From: Bacillota bacterium
Lineage (GTDB): Bacteria; Bacillota; Clostridia; Oscillospirales; Ruminococcaceae
NCBI GenBank assembly: GCA_023418925.1
Contig: JAEZYS010000002.1
Location: forward strand, 1-64,000
Length of the DNA stretch: 64,000 nucleotides
Reading direction: 5' to 3'
The notes beneath the pieces are model-generated. The model was given only the letters and a program-made list of their open reading frames with translations, was not told the DNA's origin and ran no database searches. Both the position numbers and the translations under genes were made by a program. How positions within the stretch are numbered: position 1 is the stretch's first letter; every line of letters begins with the position of its first letter. Shown here one piece after another: positions 54,728-62,484 of this stretch.

Positions 54728-55732
54728 TTAATAATTTTCACCTGAAAGCCTTTTTATTTGTCTTATATCCTGACCAACACATAAAATAATATTGTATAAT
54801 CCGAATATTCTTGAAATAATTCTGTCATTATACCTACTCTGTAATTCATTTGTAGAAAGGTTAGAGCTTATTATTGTTGGCAATCCCATGTTAAGTCTGG
54901 AATTAATAATATTATAGAGTACTGATTCATAAAATCCTGTTTGGAATTCAGAACCTAGATCGTCTAGTACAAGCAAATCAATATTAATAAGTGTCTGAAG
55001 GGTATCTTTATTGTTTGATTCGGACCGTCCAAAATGTTCTTTTTCAATAATTCTAAGGTAGTTTAATACAGAACCATATGCTACAGTAAAGCCCTTTTCA
55101 ATAACGACCTTAGCAATGGAAAGAGACAAATGAGTTTTTCCTACACCTGTTTTTCCAATCAGAAAAAGGCTTTCAGAAGACTGTGAAAAACATTCTGCGT
55201 ATTTCTTGCAGAAATGAAGATTGTCAGACATTTTTCTATAACAATCAAGTCCATTCTGTTCAAACTTTTCTTCATAGTATTTAAGTGAAAAATGACCAAA
55301 ATCACACAATGGCATATTTGCACTTTTATTAAGTTCCTGAGCTGAGTATTTGTTAAGTAATTCATAAAAACATGAACATCTTTCTCCGCTTGGTAAGTAG
55401 CCTCTGTCATTACAAATAGGGCATTTATATTTTACATAAAGATAATCTTCAGGATAGCCATATAAGTTTAGAAGGTTTTTTATCATTTGCTGTGCCTGAA
55501 TATTATTTTCCTTAATCTTATTAAAGTTTTCATTAAAAGATTCGCTGTTTCCTTTTACAATAAGCTTTGAAAGTTCAATACTTGTTCTTGCAAGCTGCTT
55601 ATTTATTTCTATAACTTCAGGACATTTTTGCTCGATTTCACTATTTTTTCTTTTAAATTCATTTTCAGCTGACATTCTTCTCTGATTAAGTTCTTCTTCA
55701 GCTTTATCAAAAATATGTTTTTCATATCCCAT
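54728..55732 (-). CDS. dnaI: DnaI/DnaC-like helicase-loader ATPase
   Basis: A 334-aa protein: coiled-coil N-terminus (about residues 1-90), a zinc-binding cluster CPICNDRGYLPSGERCSCF, then an AAA+ domain with Walker A GKTGVGKTHLS, Walker B LLVLDDLGSE and sensor ISSNLSTNEL. It loads the replicative helicase. It follows the DnaD-domain gene by 1 nt, and the ribosome site AAGGAGAA lies in the end of that gene. Confidence 0.9.
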   Translation of the reverse strand: MGYEKHIFDKAEEELNQRRMSAENEFKRKNSEIEQKCPEVIEINKQLARTSIELSKLIVKGNSESFNENFNKIKENNIQAQQMIKNLLNLYGYPEDYLYVKYKCPICNDRGYLPSGERCSCFYELLNKYSAQELNKSANMPLCDFGHFSLKYYEEKFEQNGLDCYRKMSDNLHFCKKYAECFSQSSESLFLIGKTGVGKTHLSLSIAKVVIEKGFTVAYGSVLNYLRIIEKEHFGRSESNNKDTLQTLINIDLLVLDDLGSEFQTGFYESVLYNIINSRLNMGLPTIISSNLSTNELQSRYNDRIISRIFGLYNIILCVGQDIRQIKRLSGENY

Positions 55733-55733
55733 A

Positions 55734-56759
55734 TCAATTATTCTCCTTTATTTTTGGAGTTGTGTTTGCTGCATGCTGCATAAGCAAATCAAGATCATAT
55801 GAATGTCTGTTTGCAGGTGGTGCAGATTTATTTGTAGTATTATCTTTATATTTAGCAGAGCTTTGCTTATAGTTTATATCATTCTTCTCAACCTGCTCTT
55901 TAGTAGAAATACCATTACTATGCCAATCCGATATGATTTTGTTCATATATGCAAATGAAATCTTTCCGGTAGCATCAATTGTTTTATCATATGCAATCTG
56001 AATTAAATCAAAATCAACGTTCATATCAACCCAACTGTTTACATATTCTTTTTCTTTGGTTGATAATGTTCTGTTAAGTCCAAGTAAAGACAAAACTTTT
56101 CCTGAAAGTGAGTAGTATTTCTGAAGCTGCATTATTTCAAATTCAGCTTGTTCATGTGTACAGATATTTTTATCATGCCAGGTTACAGCAACCTTTTCAA
56201 TAAACTTCATACTTGATTTTTCAATAGATTTGCAGAATTCAATAATCATAAGTATAATATCGCTTTGCAATCCAAGATAATCATGAATCCAGACAAGCAC
56301 TCTTTGATCAGTATATGTAAGAGATTTTCCAAAGCAATTTTCGGCAGAAATAAGCAGAAATTTAACATCCCCGGATTGTTCAATTCTTGATGAAATTTCC
56401 TTAGGCGTAAGATATTTTGAAGGGCTTTCCTTTATGCTAACAATTTCATTAGTCAAAATTGTTTTAGAAGCAGATGCAGTATTTATAGGTTGTTGAGCAA
56501 TCAAAGTGTTTTCACCTGTAGCACTCTTTAAAACTCCTGTTTGTTGCCAATAAGATAAAGCGTCTTCCAGTTTGTCTGTACTGATACCTAAAAGCTTTGA
56601 TACTTCCAAAGTATCTGATTTTTCAAACTTTTTATGCTTTAATATGTAAAGTATAACTTTTAAGCTGCTTTCATCAGCAAGTTTTATGTAATCGTCCACT
56701 ATACAATCGGGAACTGCAAAAACATTGTCAACAACTGACCAGTTAATCAAATAATTCAA
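55734..56759 (-). CDS. dnaD: DnaD-domain replication initiation protein
   Basis: About 341 aa with an N-terminal winged-helix DnaD-like domain (SVVDNVFAVPDCIVDDYIKL, SLKVILYILKHKK) and a C-terminal DnaB_2/DnaD domain, in which a YxxxIxxW-like motif reads YMNKIISDWHSNGI. It works with the ATPase encoded next in primosome assembly. I choose the TTG at 56759 (MNYLINWSVV), 10 nt after AAAGG; the longer frame from the TTG at 56813 has no ribosome site. Confidence 0.85.
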   Translation of the reverse strand: MNYLINWSVVDNVFAVPDCIVDDYIKLADESSLKVILYILKHKKFEKSDTLEVSKLLGISTDKLEDALSYWQQTGVLKSATGENTLIAQQPINTASASKTILTNEIVSIKESPSKYLTPKEISSRIEQSGDVKFLLISAENCFGKSLTYTDQRVLVWIHDYLGLQSDIILMIIEFCKSIEKSSMKFIEKVAVTWHDKNICTHEQAEFEIMQLQKYYSLSGKVLSLLGLNRTLSTKEKEYVNSWVDMNVDFDLIQIAYDKTIDATGKISFAYMNKIISDWHSNGISTKEQVEKNDINYKQSSAKYKDNTTNKSAPPANRHSYDLDLLMQHAANTTPKIKENN

Positions 56760-56881
56760 ACTATCCAAACCTTTCAGAACATTGTAATCAAAATAATTAT
56801 AACATATCTTCAAATAAAAAACACTATATATTTATATAAAATAATTTTGCATATGATACTAATGTATTTATAAAGATAATG

Positions 56882-56910
56882 TTGCAAAAAATATGTAAAT
56901 ATGGTACAAT
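56882..56910 (+). promoter_or_regulatory. promoter of the lipoprotein-metA transcript
   Basis: TTGCAA (56882-56887), 17-nt spacer, TACAAT (56905-56910), only 8 nt before the ATG at 56919, so the transcript may be nearly leaderless. Confidence 0.5.
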
Positions 56911-56918
56911 AAATTATT

Positions 56919-57425
56919 ATGATTAATATTAAGACTATTTTATTGTTATTAATTATATTATTCTTTTTCTGTTCCTGCAGTAAAAATGAAGAAAATACAA
57001 TAACTACAATTTCTCAGCCAGAAATAACTCATTTTACTACTTCACAGTTTACAGAACAGGAATATACAGGAACTGCTGAACATCTGGTAACTTCAAATAC
57101 TTTTATTGAGTTTGAGTTACAGGATGATCTGGCGGCTGACACTGCTGTTGCCTTAAACATTATTGCTGATAATCAAATCGACTCTGCTGATGTGAATTTT
57201 ATCAGTGCTGACAATTCAGTTTATGTAACTTCAGGTAATTCTCAGTTATCTGACAGAATTGTCATTAATTCTGATAATTTTAATTTAATTAAACCTGACA
57301 CTGCAGATTCTGAGAATATTATTATTCCTGATGATTATATTGAAAATAAAGAAGTTATGGATAAGCCTGATAGAAAAGATAATTTATTTATAACAGACGA
57401 TAATGCAACGAAAACGAAAAAGTAA
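56919..57425 (+). CDS. predicted lipoprotein of unknown function
   Basis: A 168-aa protein with a signal peptide and lipobox-like FFCSCS (hydrophobic ILLLLIILFFF, Cys near residue 18-20). The remainder is Thr/Ser/Asp/Asn-rich and low in hydrophobics, so it is probably extended. It ends in a basic KTKK. No family is recognised. No ribosome site is seen upstream of the ATG, consistent with a near-leaderless transcript. metA begins 30 nt downstream. Confidence 0.6.
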   Translation: MINIKTILLLLIILFFFCSCSKNEENTITTISQPEITHFTTSQFTEQEYTGTAEHLVTSNTFIEFELQDDLAADTAVALNIIADNQIDSADVNFISADNSVYVTSGNSQLSDRIVINSDNFNLIKPDTADSENIIIPDDYIENKEVMDKPDRKDNLFITDDNATKTKK

Positions 57426-57454
57426 AATTATTTTATTAGATTTGGAGGAGTAAA

Positions 57455-58378
57455 ATGCCGATAAATATTCCTAATAACCTGCCGGCATATACTATATTAA
57501 ATAATGAGAATATCTTTGTTATGGCAGATACTGTGGCACAAAAACAGGATATCAGACCACTAAAAATTGCAATTGTAAATCTTATGCCTAAAAAGATAGA
57601 AACCGAAACGCAGTTACTCAGATTGCTTTCAAATACCCCTTTGCAGGTGGATATTGAATTAATACAGATGGCTTCACATGTTGCAAAAAATGTTTCTCAG
57701 GAGCATCTTACAAAGTTTTATAAATGCTTTAATGAAGTTAAAGATGAAAGATTTGATGGTTTAATAATCACCGGCGCACCTGTAGAACAAATTCCGTTTG
57801 AGGAAGTTGATTACTGGGATGAATTGTGCGAGATTATGGAGTGGTCTAAAACAAATGTGTACAGTACATTTCATATCTGTTGGGGTGCTCAGGCAAGTTT
57901 GTATTATCATTATGGAATACCAAAATATGATTTAAGTGAGAAAATGTTTGGGGTATTTCCGCATAAATTTGAAGTTACAAATCATCCTTTACTAAGAGGT
58001 TTTGATGAAGACTTTTTCGTTCCACATTCAAGACATACAGAAATAAAAAGAATTGATGTTGAAAAGGTGCCAGATTTAAAAATACTTACTTACTCAGTTG
58101 AATCAGGTGTTCATATTATAGCTGATAAATCGTGCAGACAATTTTTTGTAACGGGTCATTCAGAATATGACAGATTCACACTTGCAAATGAATATTTTAG
58201 GGACTTGGATAAGGGTTTAAAAATTAATGTTCCGGCACACTATTTTCCTTATGATGACCCAAGTCAACCTCCACATTTTAACTGGCGATGTCATGCTAAT
58301 CTGATGTTTTCAAATTGGCTTAACTATTGTGTATATCAGGAAACACCATATGATTTAAATTCGTTGAAAAGTATATAA
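57455..58378 (+). CDS. metA: homoserine O-acyltransferase (MetA), predicted acetyl-CoA specific
   Basis: A 307-aa MetA that activates homoserine for methionine synthesis. The catalytic Cys is residue 142 (STFHICWGAQ), with His in GHSEYDRF. Residue 111 is Glu (TGAPVEQIPF). In studied enzymes Glu at 111 favours acetyl-CoA and Gly favours succinyl-CoA, so O-acetylhomoserine is the likely product. Note that many databases would label it homoserine O-succinyltransferase. GGAGG is 5-10 nt before the ATG. Confidence 0.93.
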   Translation: MPINIPNNLPAYTILNNENIFVMADTVAQKQDIRPLKIAIVNLMPKKIETETQLLRLLSNTPLQVDIELIQMASHVAKNVSQEHLTKFYKCFNEVKDERFDGLIITGAPVEQIPFEEVDYWDELCEIMEWSKTNVYSTFHICWGAQASLYYHYGIPKYDLSEKMFGVFPHKFEVTNHPLLRGFDEDFFVPHSRHTEIKRIDVEKVPDLKILTYSVESGVHIIADKSCRQFFVTGHSEYDRFTLANEYFRDLDKGLKINVPAHYFPYDDPSQPPHFNWRCHANLMFSNWLNYCVYQETPYDLNSLKSI

Positions 58379-58404
58379 TAAAGTAAAAGAAAAGAGGTAA
58401 AAAT

Positions 58405-59946
58405 ATGTCTCATCAGATGGTTGTCATTATAGACTTTGGGGGTCAGTATAATCAACTTATAGCAAGACGTGTAAGAGAGTGCGGAGTTTACTGTGAAGTT
58501 AAGTCTTATAAGACAGAATTAGATCAGATAAAAGCATTGAATCCCGTTGGTATTATTTTTACAGGTGGACCAAACAGTGTTTATCTTGAGAACTCCCCAA
58601 CTATATCAAGGGAAATATTTGAACTTGGAGTCCCGGTACTTGGAATATGCTATGGTTGTCAGCTTATGGCACATCTTCTCGGAGGAAAAGTTGTGCAGGC
58701 ATCTGATGCAACTGCCCGTGAATTTGGTAAAACAGAAACATTTTATGATACAGCATGTAAGCTTTTTGATGGATTGGAAGAGAGTGGAATTACATGGATG
58801 AGCCATGGTGACTACATGGAAAAAGTTCCAGATGGATTCAAATTAACAGCACGTTCTGCTGCATGTCCTAATGTAGCAATTTCTGATGAAAATCGTAGAT
58901 TTTATGGCGTTCAGTTTCATCCTGAAGTAAATCATACTGAAAACGGTAAAAAAATGCTTCAAAATTTTCTGTATAAAGCCTGTGGATGTAAAGGTGACTG
59001 GACAATGGGCGATTATGCTAAAACAGCCATTAAAAATATTAGAGAAAAAGTTGGAGACGGAAAAGTACTTCTTGCACTTTCAGGTGGAGTTGACAGTTCT
59101 GTTGCAGCTGCTTTACTTTCTAAAGCTGTAGGAGATAAGCTTACTTGTATTTTTGTTGACCACGGATTTATGAGAAAAAATGAGGGCGACGAAGTTGAAA
59201 CTGCTTTCAAAGGTTGGGATATCAATTTTATAAGGGTAAATGCCAAAGAGCAGTTTATGTCAAAGCTTAACGGTGTTTCTGATCCTGAAACAAAAAGAAA
59301 AATCATAGGTGAGGAGTTTATCCGAGTATTTGAACAGGAAGCTAAGAAAATCGGCAAGGTTGATTACCTTGTTCAGGGAACTATTTATCCTGATATAATC
59401 GAAAGCGGAACAGGGGATGCAGCAGTAATTAAATCTCACCATAATGTAGGCGGACTTCCTGATTATGTTGATTTCAAGGAGATTATTGAACCGCTAAGAT
59501 TATTGTTTAAGGATGAAGTAAGACAGCTCGGACTTGAGCTTGGACTATCAGAAGTTCTTGTTTACAGGCAGCCGTTCCCTGGACCAGGGCTTGCAATCAG
59601 GATCATTGGTGAAATTACTGATGAAAAGCTTTTGATTTTACAGGATGCAGATTGGATATATCGTGAAGAAATCGCAAAGGCTGGTCTTGACAGATCAATT
59701 CATCAGTATTTTGCAGTTCTAACTAATATGCGATCTGTTGGAGTAATGGGTGATGGTAGAACCTATGACTATACATTAGCCCTAAGAGCCGTTACAACAA
59801 CTGATTTTATGACAGCTGATTTTGCAAAAATTCCTTATGATGTACTTGAAAAAGCATCAAGCAGAATTGTAAATGAGGTTAAATCAATCAATAGAATTGT
59901 TTATGATGTTACTACAAAACCACCGGCTACTATTGAGTGGGAATGA
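58405..59946 (+). CDS. guaA: GMP synthase (glutamine-hydrolysing)
   Basis: A 513-aa enzyme that aminates XMP to GMP. Class I glutaminase: GICYGCQLMAH (Cys) and QFHPEVNHTE (His, Glu); ATP pyrophosphatase loop LSGGVDSSVAA; C-terminal dimer domain ending TTKPPATIEWE. Complete, in the last unit before the accessory region; the 3' end of guaA is a known insertion point for integrative elements. It should use the IMP made by the purine cluster via IMP dehydrogenase (not in window). Confidence 0.96.
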   Translation: MSHQMVVIIDFGGQYNQLIARRVRECGVYCEVKSYKTELDQIKALNPVGIIFTGGPNSVYLENSPTISREIFELGVPVLGICYGCQLMAHLLGGKVVQASDATAREFGKTETFYDTACKLFDGLEESGITWMSHGDYMEKVPDGFKLTARSAACPNVAISDENRRFYGVQFHPEVNHTENGKKMLQNFLYKACGCKGDWTMGDYAKTAIKNIREKVGDGKVLLALSGGVDSSVAAALLSKAVGDKLTCIFVDHGFMRKNEGDEVETAFKGWDINFIRVNAKEQFMSKLNGVSDPETKRKIIGEEFIRVFEQEAKKIGKVDYLVQGTIYPDIIESGTGDAAVIKSHHNVGGLPDYVDFKEIIEPLRLLFKDEVRQLGLELGLSEVLVYRQPFPGPGLAIRIIGEITDEKLLILQDADWIYREEIAKAGLDRSIHQYFAVLTNMRSVGVMGDGRTYDYTLALRAVTTTDFMTADFAKIPYDVLEKASSRIVNEVKSINRIVYDVTTKPPATIEWE

Positions 59947-59954
59947 ATTTCTAT

Positions 59955-59996
59955 CCCCCACAAATCCTTTATCTATGGGATTTGTGGGGGGGTTTT
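59955..59996 (+). terminator. strong intrinsic terminator after guaA
   Basis: 13-bp stem CCCCCACAAATCC / GGATTTGTGGGGG with a 10-nt loop, then two Gs and TTTT. Confidence 0.9.
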
Positions 59997-60098
59997 CAGT
60001 GTATTCTGGTCTTGAGTTACCCCCGCAAAAACCATACAAACCCAAGTAGCCAAAACTCCGAAGAATTGATAAAATAAAAGCATAACGGAGGAAGAAAA

Positions 60099-60380
60099 AT
60101 GGCAAAAGAGAAAAAGCATTACGATGAAAATTTCAAACTGCACATAGTGGAGTTGTACGAAGCAGGGCAAACACGTGCAGATCTGGCAAAAGAATATCAT
60201 CTGCACCCTACATCGGTGAGCAACTGGATAAAGTTTTATCAGCACAGCGGAAGCTTTCATGCCAAGGATAATCTTACAGAAGAACAAAAGAGAATCCGAG
60301 AGCTTGAAAGTCAACTCAAAGACAAGCAAATGGAAATTGACATACTAAAAAAAGCAATGGTGATAATGTCCAAGAAATGA
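60099..60380 (+). CDS. IS3-family transposase OrfA
   Basis: A 93-aa helix-turn-helix protein (YDENFKLHIVELYEAGQTRADLAKEY, then HPTSVSNWIK) with a C-terminal leucine-zipper-like coil (ELESQLKDKQMEIDILKKAM). It recognises the ends of the element. The slippery string CTAAAAAAAG (A7G at 60347-60354) near its 3' end, with the orfB frame open from there on, fits programmed -1 frameshifting to give an OrfAB fusion. ATGA overlap couples it to orfB. Confidence 0.9.
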   Translation: MAKEKKHYDENFKLHIVELYEAGQTRADLAKEYHLHPTSVSNWIKFYQHSGSFHAKDNLTEEQKRIRELESQLKDKQMEIDILKKAMVIMSKK

Positions 60381-61387
60381 GTAACAACGCTAAGAGAATC
60401 ATTATCACCGAACTGAAAACAAAGTATTCAATAACAGATCTTTGCAAATCTCTTGGCATAAATCGTGATGTATACTATTATTCACCTGTGGAGCGAAAGC
60501 CTGATGAAAAATTAGTACGGGTTGTAAAGGCAACATTCGAACAAAACAAGTGTGTTTACGGTCATAAGAAGTTATATGAAGCACTTCATAAAAAGGGTGT
60601 ATCAATCGGAAAAGAAACACTTTCAAGAATTATGAAGGAAGAAAAGCTTGTTTCTAAATATGTAAGGCGCAGAAAAATAAAAACATCAGAAAGCATCGTA
60701 AATCACGATAAAATTGATAATAAACTGAATCGTAAATTCAATGACAGAAAGCCGCTTGAAGTAGATACATCAGACTTGACATATGTTGATGTTAACCATA
60801 AATGGAACTACATCTGCCTGCTGATAGAGCTGTCACATAGAGAAATCATCGGCTATGCAGCAGGTAAAAATAAAGATGCAGAGCTTGTAAAAGCGGCATG
60901 GCTAAGCGTTAAAAAAGATATTAGGGACATTTGTATTTTCCATACCGACAGTGGCAGTGAATTCAAGAATGAAGATATTGATAAAATACTTGAAATCGGA
61001 AATATTGAAAGAAGTCTTAGCCGACCGGGGAAGCCTGTTGATAATGCGGTATGCGAATCCATGTATGATATTGTAAAAACAGAGTTTATATTTGAAGAAA
61101 CCTTTACTGATACAGCAGATTTGCAAAACAAGCTTGCTGCATGGGTATGGTGGTATAACAACGAACGTCTGCACTCATCACTGGGATACAAAACTCCTGT
61201 TGAAAGCAGAAATAGCATTTCACTAAACTTTTATTTAGCGAAATTAGATAACTTTTTTACGTCTAAGAAAATTGGACTTTTTCCCATAAATACTAGGCTC
61301 TTCCACCTTGCGCTTAAATCTTTCCACTTTATTTTTTTTATTTTTACTTTCACTTTCAACACCCCCCTTTTTCATAAATTAATATAA
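60377..61387 (+). CDS. IS3-family transposase OrfB (DDE integrase)
   Basis: A 336-aa protein with an N-terminal HTH_21 region (ATFEQNKCVYGHKKLYEAL) and an rve/DDE catalytic core: first Asp in EVDTSDLTYVD, second in IFHTDSGSEF, Glu in VCESMYDIVKTE. NNERLHSSLGYKTPVESRN normally lies near the end; here about 55 further residues follow that are Phe-rich and unlike the family, which suggests read-through into flanking DNA after loss of the native stop. Confidence 0.9.
   Translation: MSNNAKRIIITELKTKYSITDLCKSLGINRDVYYYSPVERKPDEKLVRVVKATFEQNKCVYGHKKLYEALHKKGVSIGKETLSRIMKEEKLVSKYVRRRKIKTSESIVNHDKIDNKLNRKFNDRKPLEVDTSDLTYVDVNHKWNYICLLIELSHREIIGYAAGKNKDAELVKAAWLSVKKDIRDICIFHTDSGSEFKNEDIDKILEIGNIERSLSRPGKPVDNAVCESMYDIVKTEFIFEETFTDTADLQNKLAAWVWWYNNERLHSSLGYKTPVESRNSISLNFYLAKLDNFFTSKKIGLFPINTRLFHLALKSFHFIFFIFTFTFNTPLFHKLI
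61244..61375 (-). CDS. possible small basic protein, antisense to the orfB tail
   Basis: A 43-aa frame (MKKGGVESES, ending FLRRKKVI) that starts 3 nt after the stop of the methyltransferase-like gene on the same strand. It is very rich in Lys and Arg. It has no clear ribosome site and no recognised family. It may be the last gene of the Rep operon, or the 5' end of a longer gene cut by the insertion sequence. The codon pattern looks more natural than that of the opposing orfB tail. Confidence 0.3.
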   Translation of the reverse strand: MKKGGVESESKNKKNKVERFKRKVEEPSIYGKKSNFLRRKKVI

Positions 61388-61984
61388 GCATGTAGTCCAT
61401 TGAAATGCCATTGCTGCAGCTACATTCGGAAAAGTTTTAGAACGAACTTTTTGGAGCTCAGATCTGGAACAAGAAACAGTTTCAACCCAATTACGTTTTT
61501 TACCGTTAGATTGTATATATACAGGTTCAGGCTTTTGCAATAAATAATCAGGCTGTAAAGGTGGTAAATTTTTAAGCCATAAACAAGTACGTTTCATAAA
61601 AGGATCACCGAAAAAATACGGATGAATTATCTGATCAGGTTTACGGAAGCAGCTATTCATATATCCGACAGGATTCTCAATAGCAATTCTATCGCAATCA
61701 GCATTAACAAAACTCATAAAAAAATCGCGCGCAGCTAGACGCTTTTCTAATCTGCCAGGTTGATTAAGATATTTATTACCTGCAAAAGTCAAATATGTAC
61801 AAGGTGGAAAAGCTATAATCATATCCCAGGTATCAGATAACAGCGGAATTACATCACCTTTTATATGCCATTCAGGATGACCGCCAGAACAATCTTGTAT
61901 GTCGCAGCTGTATGCTTCATGACCTAATTTACGCAGCTGAATAGTAACAGCTTGACTTTCTTCACATGCACATAAAATTTTCAT
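61379..61984 (-). CDS. DNA cytosine methyltransferase-like protein of phage/plasmid type
   Basis: A 201-aa protein similar to small phage-encoded proteins annotated as DNA (cytosine-5) methyltransferases. It begins ILCACEESQAVTIQLRKLGHEAYSCDIQDC (SAM-binding-like first part), followed by MIIAFPPCTYLTFAGNKYL, whose Pro-Pro-Cys resembles the catalytic PCQ/PPC loop, and IAIENPVGYMNS (ENP motif). It lacks a large target-recognition domain. It could modify the element's own DNA. Ribosome site GGGGAG, 9 nt before the ATG, lies in a 29-bp repeat shared with the gene upstream. Confidence 0.75.
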   Translation of the reverse strand: MKILCACEESQAVTIQLRKLGHEAYSCDIQDCSGGHPEWHIKGDVIPLLSDTWDMIIAFPPCTYLTFAGNKYLNQPGRLEKRLAARDFFMSFVNADCDRIAIENPVGYMNSCFRKPDQIIHPYFFGDPFMKRTCLWLKNLPPLQPDYLLQKPEPVYIQSNGKKRNWVETVSCSRSELQKVRSKTFPNVAAAMAFQWTTCLY

Positions 61985-62004
61985 TGTTTAGCACTCCCCT
62001 TTTT
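61976..62004. repeat. 29-bp direct repeat, copy 1
   Basis: AATTTTCATTGTTTAGCACT followed by CCCCTTTTT, identical to 62189-62217. On the minus strand it carries the end of one gene, the GGGGAG ribosome site and the ATGAAAATT start of the next. Confidence 0.85.
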
Positions 62005-62197
62005 TATCCTTTAATCTTTCGTCAATAAATGGACATTCTGCTTTATTCTGACAATCCCAGACACGACACTTCCGACCATTTTCGAATTTAATTCCACAAC
62101 CTTGTTTGCGATACTTCCAAGCACAACCCCAAATTTCTACAGACCATGCACAGTAAATTGATAATATTATGAGAAAAACAATTGGACTAATTTTCAT
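61988..62197 (-). CDS. small Cys-rich membrane protein of unknown function
   Basis: A 69-aa protein with one N-terminal hydrophobic helix (VFLIILSIYCAW) and six further cysteines (GCAWKYRKQGCG, KCRVWDCQNKAECPF) that could form disulfides or bind metal. No family recognised. Its ATG overlaps the stop of the upstream gene (ATGA), and its ribosome site lies in the second copy of the 29-bp repeat. Part of the Rep operon. Confidence 0.6.
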   Translation of the reverse strand: MKISPIVFLIILSIYCAWSVEIWGCAWKYRKQGCGIKFENGRKCRVWDCQNKAECPFIDERLKDKKGEC

Positions 62198-62217
62198 TGT
62201 TTAGCACTCCCCTTTTT
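62189..62217. repeat. 29-bp direct repeat, copy 2
   Basis: Same sequence as 61976-62004. Here it is read in a different frame by the upstream gene (ending in Gly-Ser-Ala-Lys-Gln rather than Gly-Glu-Cys), so conservation is at DNA or RNA level and not protein level. Confidence 0.85.
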
Positions 62218-62484
62218 AATTTCATTGATATTTTTAAGAAAATCAACTGTAATGTATTGCTTGCGGACTTCTTCAGGAACAGACAAGTTAAGAATCTCCA
62301 TAGACTGCGCCGAAAACTCGTTGAAGCTTCGGAGACGTTCTTGGGCAATTATAAGTTCAAGGCAATCAACAGCATCAATATTTCTGTATCGAATATTACT
62401 TTGTAGTTGCTGATAATCACATTCAAGCTTAAAACGATTGTTTATGATATATGCAAGCAAGATTTCAATTTTTTTCATACTCAT
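62194..62484 (-). CDS. hypothetical protein in the Rep operon
   Basis: A 96-aa, probably helical and soluble protein with clusters of charged residues (IIAQERLRSFNEF; VPEEVRKQYITVDFLKNINEIKKG). No known family. Its ATG overlaps the rep stop by ATGA, so it is translated with rep, and its own stop overlaps the start of the next gene in the same way. Confidence 0.6.
   Translation of the reverse strand: MSMKKIEILLAYIINNRFKLECDYQQLQSNIRYRNIDAVDCLELIIAQERLRSFNEFSAQSMEILNLSVPEEVRKQYITVDFLKNINEIKKGSAKQ

Larger units (their letters stand above)
60099..61387 (+). mobile_element. IS3-family insertion sequence (IS150-like), ends not resolved
   Basis: Two overlapping transposase genes of an IS3-type element, about 150 nt after guaA. 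Terminal inverted repeats could not be matched: no complement of the left flank (about 60010-60060) is visible right of orfB. The orfB frame runs on past its normal end into DNA that, on the other strand, reads as a small basic protein. The right end therefore probably lies near 61200-61270, or the element has lost it. Confidence 0.75.
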
